Source: Siderastrea siderea
Taxonomy: Eukaryota > Cnidaria > Anthozoa > Scleractinia > Rhizangiidae
DNA length: 64,000 nt
Assembly (NCBI GenBank): GCA_964030785.1
Contig: OZ034978.1
Coordinates: 11,653,953-11,717,952 of the forward strand
Reading direction: 5' to 3'
Positions 55,901 through 64,000 of this stretch are shown in pieces. How positions within the stretch are numbered: position 1 is the first letter of the stretch; each line of letters opens with the position of its first letter. The notes under the pieces are model-generated. The model was not told the DNA's origin. It searched no databases and saw only the letters and a program-made list of their open reading frames with translations. The translations under genes and the position numbers were made by a program.

Positions 55901-58900
55901 TGTACTGAATTTACCCTTTAAGCCCCAATAGTGACAAGCATCTAATTTCTCCTTACAGTATATTACTTGATCAAACATACAGGTGATGAGAATTAAGGAA
56001 ATGATCACTAAAGATGATGTGTCTTGATGTGTCTTGATGTTTAAGCAAATTCTCCTAACTAATACCATAAGAAATATATGGAGAACAGAAAGGAGAACAT
56101 GCATGCTGATACTGGGGCTTAAAGGGTTCTTCAGACAAACTGCTTCTAGAACACCACGAGGGAGATACCAAGTGATTGTTTCAAGGGGAGAACAAACCAT
56201 TTAGCGATTTTTCCGAGACACGAGGGAGGAAAAAATTGGCCCAATTTTTTTTTAAAATTGCGGTCCATTTCCATCCTGGCCATCCATAGCAAACGACACT
56301 TACTTCCAGTATCACAAAACTAGTAGGGTAATTTTAACCCTTTAAGCTCTGATATTAAAATGTATATTCTCCTTACTGTTTTCCATACATTTCTTATGGA
56401 CCTAAGAAGGAGAATTTGTCTAACTATCAAGACATCTTATCCTTGGTGACCATTTTCTTTATTCCCATCACTTGAATGTTTGAACATTGTTACTGTACTG
56501 TACTTACTGTAAAGAGAAATTCATTTTCGTCACTCTTAGGACTTAAACCGAACCATTATGTTTGGGTTTCCTTCGATTTCAAATTATCTTAAAACGTTTT
56601 AAGGTAATACCAAAACTAAGTGACATAGTCTTATGTTACAAAAAAATAGCCTTTAATGGTACCTCTTTTCTCGATTTCTTGAACGCAACCAATAACAACC
56701 AATGGGATGTCGCTATTTTCTCGCCTACAACAAGAGAAAAATGCTAGTTAAGTGACACAATCAAATCGTTTACGCAAATGTTACATTGTAATTTTCATTG
56801 AGGCTTATATAAAGTACAATGAGGCAGGGGCAGGAGTTCAGCATCACGGTTGGGCCTGTATGGACTTGTTAATGTAGTATGATTTTCAGGTTTGAGTTCG
56901 TGAATGAAAGCCAAAGTGTGACCATTTGAATTTTGCAAAAAACTATAAAGCAATTCTTTACGGTGGTGCTGTCCATTATGTGCTGTCTAATATGACGTAC
57001 AGGATGGTTCTAATTTTTGAGTCGATGGGTCAATTTTTTTGTGTGATGATTTAAATGAAAGCTACTCAGCAGTACTCTCCTGTGGTGCTGTTTATTATGC
57101 TGTACGAGGTAACTCTTACTATTGAGTCTGTGGAAGAAATCCTAAAGTGTGATCATTCAAATGAAAGCTACTGAGCAGTACTTTCCCGTGGTACTGTTTA
57201 TTATGCTGTACAAGGTGGTTCTAACTTTTGAGTTTGTGGATGAGATCCTAAAGTGTGACCATTCAAATGACAGTTAACTGGGATAAATAAATTACCTCGA
57301 AACTGAGGCGATATCAACTCCAAAAACCCCCTTTTCGCTTAGAGATTTCTTCCTCTGAATTCCGTGAGGTGTCTTGGAGTACTGAAGTGACAGCGTGACA
57401 GCACCCTGCGTGACAAAAGAAGAAGTTTGAATCCGAGCACTTTTAAACTAGAGATCGAGCACAATGCGCGTTATCAAGATGCATACCTGTTTATCCAAAG
57501 TGATGGTAATTGTTCTCTTCTTAAGATCCGTCAAGTTTTCCTTTAGAAGCTGCGAGGATACAAAATATACAAACTATCACTAGACGTTACTGCAACAATT
57601 CTCAGATGAATAATATAACATACAGTGTCTGACGAAGATTGAAGCCCCACTGGCCTTAAAATACAAAGTAATACTGAATAACACGCACAGTCCCTTGCCC
57701 ACACGCAGAGCAACACGCGCGGAACCTACCTCTATTTTTCCTTGAGCAAGGTGCTCGTCCCAGTTAAGTCTGCTCTTGCAGTACACGTGAAGTTTAAGTT
57801 CCCTCGTTCCTTCCACCTCGATGTCAAAGTCCTGAGGATGAAAAACAAAAAGCTCTAACTTCAGCTTGTTGAAAACTGGGTTTTTATGATAAAAAACGCG
57901 AGCACAAAAGGTCCTAGTCAGCAATGCGCGGTGACTCACCGCGCATTGCTGACTAGGGCCTTTTGAAAACAAGCGGAAGTACTGCTGCAAGCGCAGAAAA
58001 CAAGCGGAAGTACTGCTGCAAGCGCAGAAAACAAGCGGAAGTACTGCTGCAAGCGCAGAGCAGGGATCAAATGTTTTTCTTTTCTTTTTGTTTGCGTTTG
58101 TTTCGGTTAATTATTTTCCATGATGAACTGTCATTAATTACATGGAAAATTTGATCAAATTAAAGCTCTTTGGGAGTACGGTGACGTGTATTTCCCAAGG
58201 TTCCAGGTGATTTTCGGCAACATTCGGAAATTTTCCGACGATCTTTGGTTAACTTCAGAACTCCTCAGGTGAACTATAGAAATGTTTGAGTGATCTTCAA
58301 AGACTTCGAGGAAAAAAAGGAGACAGTTTGAACCATTACCAACTGTGGGGCAATCACGTTATTGTCTGACCTGTTTCCAGAGGCGAAGCAAGCATGAAGT
58401 CGGGGGGGGGGGGGGACAATTACATTCACACAATCAGAGACGTTACCCACCCTTATAAACTCCCTTGTGTATTCTTAACCTGCTACGTAGGAAAACATGA
58501 TCACTCGTTAAGTCAATTTTCTCCACACTGATCACTTCCTCAATTCTTGAAACCTGAAATCCAGACCTTGTCTTTACATTTTGAGGAGACGTCAGTTGCT
58601 GATCAAGATTAAAAAGTGTTTTTCGCTCACCTGGTCCCAGACAGGTTCTGTGGTGGCTTTACATGTTCTCGTCTTGGCCTTCCGGACAAACTGACCGAAA
58701 TGATCAACTTCCACCACGCAGCTTAGATCTGAAATTTGAAGCAGTCACAAAATCAGTTAACTCTTAATTTCCTAAAGTCTGTGCAACAAACTGTGACTTT
58801 CCGACATCAAGAAACATTTTTTTTTTAATATTTTCCTTTGCCGCTCAAACTGACACAACTTGCTGAAAGCAGTAGAGCCTGGTTCTGTTCCGTACAATCA

Positions 58901-61900
58901 CGTTCTACATGTGGATATTCAACACGGTATGACATAAGGCGACCACCGGTCGCCACATCTGAATCGTGAACAACGTTAAACCGTACGTCAAGGGCTATTA
59001 AAAACGACTTTGTGTTTGCTTTAGGGACCGTTCATTTTTTATGAGGTAGGGGGGGCTGGTGGGATTTGAGGGGGGGCCATGTGAAAAAGTTGGCTTCAAA
59101 GGGGGGGCCAGCCGAAAAAATATGGTGTGTAAAGGGGGGGTCACCAAAAAAAATGCCTTTAAGTTTATTAGTGACAGCATCTCTAATAATGCAAACATCA
59201 GTGCCAGAAGGCCAAAAATAGCGTTTCTAAGGTTCTGAAAATTCAAATTTTCCCGGGGGAGAATGCCCCCGGACCCCCCTACTTTATTATACGCGCAACG
59301 GCAACTCTACTCCACCAACTGTGTCATTACAAAATACAGCCAAGGGAATGTCAACTCTTTTTTGGCCTCTGCTGATCTGATTCTTAAACAGCTAATAACA
59401 GTGTCCAAAATAATGCTTTCAACCGGCATGAATTGTCTGTTTATGTACTTCAGAATAAGCATTTACTTCTGCAGGACTTGAGTGTTAACTGATTGACTGT
59501 TTAATTTAAGCTTCATAAGTTTTAGATTTACTTTATCACTTCTTCTTGTTTTCACTTTTTTTGGGGGGGGGGCATCTCAAATATTTAGGACTACAAGGGG
59601 GGGCCAGGTAAAAAATTTCTAACGTAGAGGGGGGGTCATTATATTCTACAGGTACTACCCATCAAATCCCACCAGCCCCCCTATCTCATAAAAAATGAAC
59701 GGTCCCTTAGCTTAACGTTTGATGTGCTGTAAACCTGGCACGTAAACCTCGTACAAAGTGCTCTAAACAGAAGCGCAAGGCTACCTAGCCAACCAGTTGC
59801 ACTTTGGCCTACGTGACATTTTCGCGACACTTTACAACCGTGTTACCTTCAAAATTGGCCGTAAGGATTAGATGTATCATAACTAAAATTAGGGTTTAAA
59901 GGCCAACTGCACTATACGTGACTAAGTTCTCCACTTGCGTCATTAGCTACATGTCTTTTCCCGCGATCTGTTTGGTTTCTGATGGTATTTGTAGGTATAG
60001 TTAATTAGCTATAGGATTACGTAAGTTAGCCTGGGTCAAGGGAGAAGGAAGTTTGACGAGAGTTTTTGAGAGCTTGAATACTCATCGACTCCAATGGAAA
60101 TTCGAGTTGATCATAGCTCATCGAAAGCGACTGAAAGTCTAAGAAAAGTAATCGCATTTACCAGTCGTATAATAGCTGTAAAACAACTGAAAGCAAGAAT
60201 TTCACCTCTCGTTAACTCTCTGGTTCTAGCCTTCTTTCAGGAAGCCGATTTACGTGACTTCCCGTTAGTGCCTCTGGTTACATATCTTTGTGTCGCCTTT
60301 TGATTGTTTGATGTCTAGACCGGTGGGCGAAAGTGATTAGGTCTAGATTGCATGGTCTTAGTTCAACGGAAGTTGTTAGAGACCGCTGTATAACAACTTA
60401 GTTTGCGGAAGCAGCACAAAAATCCACTTAGAAACAAAACGTGATATTTACTTAAGCCTTTCAGTCTAAGCTTGCGCAAGTTCTAAACTGGGAAAACTCC
60501 CAGATTTCGTTTTGCTTATGGTAAAACAAACAGCACGAACGGGAAATGCTGCTTCATAGCTTTCATTTGAAAGGTCACACTTGGATTTCATCCACAGTCG
60601 CAAAAGTTAGAACCACCGTTAGACTGCAAAACAGTCGTATTTTTGCGTCGGTCCGTGGAAATGCGCGGTCTTCGAGCGAAAGGTCTAGAGCAAGCGTGAA
60701 ATAGACGAGTGAGACCTCACGGGCGTGTGAGGCTCGTGCGCGCTCTGCGCCTAGCGTGTTAGCGCTTTTCTTCCCTCGCGCGCTTCTCTCGAGAGTCTTA
60801 AGAGAAAAAACAACTGTGTCGCACTCTAAACCACCTTGTACAGCACAGTAAACAGGGACGTATTGCTCAGTAGAGTTCATATGAACGGTCACACTTTAGC
60901 GAAATCCACAGACAAATTCCCATGTTTGAACTCCGAAAATAAGGGCAAAGAATGGCGTTAGTTACCGTTCTTGTGGAATCCTCGACCAGAATGAATACGA
61001 ACGTACAATACACCATTCAGGAGTCCTTTGTCTGCAAAATAAGAAATAAAGATCGTTTCAGGAAAGTTTGGTTCGTTAGAAAGCTCAAGACCTGTTCAAA
61101 CTAAGTATAAATGAGAAACATCTCCTTCAACATTCACGCATTTCTCAGCTGATGTTATTTGGAAATTTGGTACTTTAGTTTAACGATTTTCTCCCAGTTG
61201 ATGAGGAAGTTGCATATTCTCACCACCTGTATGCTTGGCAAGTAACTGTTATTGGAAAGAGAAATTTGTCATTGATCACTAATGGAAACTGAAGGTTCAA
61301 GCTGTTTCAGATTTGTCTCGTACCTTCTTTCATAGAAACTCTTCCCAGCGTCTTGCATGTTCTGAGCTGAAGAGAAAAACAAAATATCAATTTTAGGTTA
61401 GAAAGTGCAAATCTAAAAAATATTTGAAAAATCGTCCAGTTTCGTTTAAATTGAACATGGCGTAAATAAATTGAAAAGGAAAATTTTCTTCTAGTGAAAT
61501 ATCCCTAACATATGATACCATATGACAACGATTTGTGAGAATTAAAACTAAGTAAACTCTTGTAGAAATTGAATTTGAAAAGACTTAATTTAAACCTTTT
61601 ACTCCTGGATCAATTTATGTTCAAAACCGGTAAAACTTCAATCCAAATATCAATTGTAAACATACGGCGACACAGTACCACAGGAAGGACTGCTCAACAG
61701 CTTTTACTTGAATCGTCACTCTTAAGGCTCAAAAGTTTTAACTCCTTGAACAGCATAATAATAAGCAATATAGGAAAGAACTGCTCAGTCACACTTAAGG
61801 ATTTCATTACAGACTAAACCGCACAGTGTATTTAACAGAACCACAAGAAAGTATTCCTCGAAGGCATTCAGTTAAATTATCCCCCAAAGGATTACGTATT

Positions 61901-63680
61901 CTCCTGGTAAATCTCAATAAACAGTAGCTTTCAAATTAATTCAGTGTCACACCTAGAAAATATATCACTTGATTTAAAGGTTCACCCTGGAAGTGAAAGT
62001 TTCCGTGGTTTCAGAAAGCTTTCAAAGGTATCAGAAGTAAACAAAGTAAACAAAGCAGAGCCTGGCTAAGTAACTTTTCATCAGCATTGAAGAAAAATCT
62101 AAGACAAAGAAGGCGGTTACTTGAATTCAAATACACGTCCGGACGACTGGCCCTCTAACAAAACTTGTAACACTGGCAACTCTCAAATGCCTTGAATTCT
62201 TAATTTCCGTATCCCCAAAGGGCTTCTTACTAGTATTAAAATGTTTTAATTTCCTGCCGTTTGAAATGATTATTTTGAGGATTGACTCAGAGAATTTTGT
62301 ATGCCAGAGAATCGCCAAATCTCGCGTGACCAAGCTACCTATAATCAGTGAAAATTTGCGAAGTGTTAGGAGGAAATACGTTAAGAAGGTGTTAATGTTA
62401 TCTGAGAAAATGTCTAGGTTACGGACAAACAACAAGTCAAGTTAGCAAACGAACTTGTGACATCCTGGCAAAACTGAAATTAAACTTTTTCTAATAACTT
62501 AACAGCCGAAAAATGGATCGCCAACAATAATGACGCGAAAGAAAGTGAATGTGTTTCAGTTGTGTTCTGAAAAGAGTATTTGCACAGCATGAAGTCTAAA
62601 GAAAGAAACTCTGCTTCAGCGAGACATTTCTGGCATCAAATCAGCATTGAAAAACCGATTTGAGAGGACAAAATATGTCTATAGATTAGTGTCTCTTTTT
62701 ACCGGGAATACGAGTCAAAATTGTGGAGCAGTGAGGGAAATATAGACCCCGATATCCTGACACGCAACAAGAGGATGAATCCAGCAACCGATTTCGGATA
62801 CTGAAAAATATTAAATACTTCCCAGCGTGAAATCGGACGAAAAAACACAATTGTTATTCAGTGCTTAAAAATACAAAATGAAACAGTTATAGACGATACA
62901 AAATTTCGATCGTAGTTTTGCAGTTAAAAGAAGCAATTTTAACATCTTGTGATTGCAACATCCTTAAACAAACAAACCAAAGTATTATAAACTCCCACGA
63001 GTGAACATGAATTAACGCGGTGGCCCCGGTTCGCGCAACCTGATGACAAACGCAGGAATGGCACAATTATTAGTCGATGGAGTAACAATCCTTACCAGAG
63101 ACTGCGAGTCCCCGAGGAAGTTAGAATTGGAGTCCCTTCGTAACAAACGAAGATTCGGCGACCACGATCCGCGGCGAAATAGCGGCGACTTCTTTTCTGC
63201 ACATTCCAAGGAAGTTGCCGAACCGCGCCGAACAAATCTCAGGTTTGGAGACAGCGAAAACTTTACTTTCGCCGACATGAACGCAACGCGAAAAATACAC
63301 TTGGAGCGTTGGGATTTTAGAGATTACTGCTCCAAGCCACGGCAACTATGTTGTGCAGCTATAAATTGAGGATCTGAATAAACAGATGGGTTGACATGTA
63401 ATTAATCTGTCACTTTAATCGCTTCGGGATGTCGCTCACACACAAGTTACCCGCGGCAAACAAAGGCGCTTAGCCAATCAAAGGTCTTGTTTATTGGAAC
63501 GCTAAGTAGACACTACTTTTCACCGTACCCGCCGTTAACGCGAATGTGCCAGTTCTGTAGTGGGAAAGGTTAAAGATGGAAATATTCATTGAGACATTTA
63601 ACTAACAGATACCTTTTTGCAGGCTTCCAATAAATGATGTAGTTCTATCACGCTCAGTTGATTCCCAGCCGGTGGATTAT
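52943..63680 (-). CDS. BCR/ABR-like RhoGAP, 3' part (C2 and RhoGAP domains), 5' end outside the window
   Basis: Twelve exons with AG/GT borders and matching phases: 63613-63680, 61324-61366, 60966-61031, 58631-58728, 57730-57831, 57487-57549, 57296-57405, 56663-56724, 55470-55547, 54982-55116, 53876-53981, 52943-53228 (stop). They spell in order a linker (QLSVIELHHLL), a C2 domain (GLLNGVLYVRIHSGRGFH; EVDHFGQFVRKAKTRT; TEPVWDQ) and a RhoGAP domain (GMDEVGIYRLSG with the arginine finger; KMYLRDLPEPLFT; NKMGQNNLATVFGPNVLRP; GTLDVMSQVGIFF). This is the order of vertebrate BCR and ABR, which inactivate Rac/Cdc42. The DH-PH part expected upstream is beyond 64000. The C-terminus (EHPDRLI) does not resemble BCR's STEV end. 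It is a host gene, not related to the Polinton. Confidence 0.88.
53540..53645 (-). repeat. single inverted copy of the 106-bp repeat
   Basis: cagcataataaacagagccacagaaaagtac...tttcatttgaatggttacac is the reverse complement of the 28-kb repeat unit. It lies between the last two RhoGAP exons. Confidence 0.75.
54279..54482. mobile_element. CCCTTTAAGCCCC-type MITE (intronic)
   Basis: Begins accttttaagccccaatat and ends attggggcttaaagggt, inverted ends of about 17 bp with one to two mismatches, 204 bp long and non-coding. It lies in the intron between the RhoGAP exons at 54982 and 53981. Confidence 0.75.
55150..55325. repeat. long form of the ACTTTGGATTTAT snap-back repeat
   Basis: Arms ataaaactttggatttat (about 55155) and ataaatccaaagttttg (about 55256) flank a spacer containing ctggcgtttcgagcgttag. 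The following gacgcagcgctacagtttctttagaaac matches the flank of the copy at 13706 in inverted orientation. Confidence 0.75.
55913..56127. mobile_element. CCCTTTAAGCCCC-type MITE (intronic)
   Basis: accctttaagccccaatag at the left and ctggggcttaaagggt at the right, 215 bp, non-coding. It lies between BCR-like exons 56663 and 55547. A third, more diverged copy occupies 56337-56549 (aaccctttaagctctgat ... cttaggacttaaacc). Confidence 0.8.
56900..57272 (+). repeat. 106-bp repeat, about three copies (intronic)
   Basis: Units with agcagtactytccygtggtgctgtttattatgctgtac and gaaatcctaaagtgtga repeat at about 107 bp (57066 and 57175), preceded by a diverged copy. It ends 23 bp downstream, in gene sense, of the C2/RhoGAP linker exon donor. 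Confidence 0.8.
57906..57964. repeat. 59-bp near-perfect palindrome
   Basis: Two 29-nt arms (57906-57934 and 57936-57964) around one central c, containing CTAGTCAGCAATGCGCGGTGA and its complement, with one mismatch that is G-U in RNA. Such a loopless palindrome would extrude as a cruciform or hairpin. It lies in the intron just upstream of the C2 exon at 57730-57831. Confidence 0.93.
57965..58057. repeat. three perfect 31-bp tandem repeats
   Basis: The 31-mer starting gaaaacaagcggaagtactg occurs exactly three times at 57965, 57996 and 58027, abutting the palindrome with no gap. Confidence 0.95.
59024..59706. mobile_element. 683-bp DNA-transposon-like element with TTA target duplication
   Basis: Inverted ends of about 46 bp (GGGACCGTTCATTTTTTATG ... 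its complement), with one to two mismatches, are flanked by TTA on both sides (59021-59023 and 59707-59709). TTA/TWA duplications are typical of the PIF/Harbinger superfamily, which suggests a non-autonomous member. Inside, G7 runs followed by CCA/TCA and an A-rich tract recur near both ends in the same strand sense, so one strand is strongly G-rich. No transposase is encoded. It lies in an intron of the BCR-like gene. Confidence 0.85.
60545..60900 (-). repeat. inverted copies of the 106-bp repeat with a GC-rich insert (intronic)
   Basis: Reverse-complement units at about 60555-60630 and 60820-60900 flank a GC-rich segment (60700-60790: gtgcgcgctctgcgcc, ccctcgcgcgcttc) absent from other copies. 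Confidence 0.7.
61680..61960 (-). repeat. degraded inverted copies of the 106-bp repeat (intronic)
   Basis: Two to three diverged units (aggactgctcaacagcttttacttgaa; ggaaagaactgctcagtcac; acagaaccacaagaaagtattcctcgaa) lie in reverse orientation between the first two exons of the BCR-like gene in this window. Confidence 0.6.
61961..63612. other. intron of the BCR-like gene without further features
   Basis: No exon consistent with BCR/ABR was found between 61366 and 63613, and the flanking exons join in phase without one. 63043-63369 is a GC-richer patch with overlapping frames of about 108 (plus) and 88 (minus) codons, with no recognisable domain. Confidence 0.4.
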
Positions 63681-64000
63681 CTGAGGGGTAAGGTCAAGGA
63701 AATTATTAGAGAAACGTGATATACAAGAAAATTGCAATATAAATAAGAATGCAAGGTAAATCCAATTTTATCTCTAAAATTAAGTGAGCGTTTAAAACTC
63801 CATTGTGTCCAACGAGCTGACGTACAATATTGGAAAAACATTGTCCCAGTATAAAAGACAGTTGACAAACTGCTGATTATCTTGACACGTTCCAGATATG
63901 CAAATCGACTTAAAAACGCTTTGATCTGTGTAAATATTGACGTGAAAATCAAATTAACGTCATGTCCACGACCTTTCAACATATGAGTGAATTTGAGATC

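Noticed and set aside
63012..63369. Overlapping frames on both strands in a GC-richer patch
   Set aside because: No domain, and the flanking BCR-like exons join in phase without an exon here.

Overview
The window is nuclear DNA from a metazoan, most likely an anthozoan cnidarian such as a reef coral. Two things show this directly: a spliced BCR/ABR-type RhoGAP gene with small exons and GT-AG introns, and a Polinton (Maverick/adintovirus) element. Many short dispersed repeats and snap-back elements also look like those I remember from coral genomes; that last point is recollection, not a search result.

Layout. 1-10245 is a giant 15-bp minisatellite, open at the left edge, followed at 10671-11140 by a diverged array of the same period. 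11180-12770 holds three tandem decaying copies of an exon-like module. 12.9-33 kb is mostly non-coding and repeat-rich: a 26-bp satellite, tRNA-like (SINE-like) heads, a 165-bp-arm inverted duplication, a dead non-LTR reverse transcriptase and a 106-bp tandem repeat.

32991-48646 is a nearly complete Polinton of about 15.6 kb with terminal inverted repeats (TIRs) of about 1.03 kb. Ten genes run on the minus strand: protein-primed DNA polymerase B, a small SAP/NUMOD-like protein, the DDE integrase, a PLA2-domain protein, a tiny zinc-ribbon protein, an adenain-like protease, a pX-like core protein, the double jelly-roll major capsid, a small basic protein, the penton-like minor capsid and a PPxY-bearing protein (integrase and PLA2 may be one product). 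The packaging ATPase and a fibre-like protein run on the plus strand from a shared divergent promoter. Together these supply replication, integration, virion assembly, maturation, packaging and possibly attachment. The most notable feature is a textbook -1 frameshift signal (U_UUA_AAC, 7-nt spacer, long stem) joining the PLA2 and integrase frames. The integrase catalytic domain has no AUG of its own.

48650-52900 is repeat-rich non-coding DNA. 52943-63680 (minus strand, 5' part beyond the window) holds the last twelve exons I could reconstruct of a BCR/ABR homologue: the linker, C2 domain and RhoGAP domain through the stop codon. Its introns carry MITEs, minisatellites and a near-perfect 59-bp palindrome.

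All identifications come from reading motifs in the sequence; no database search or computation was run.
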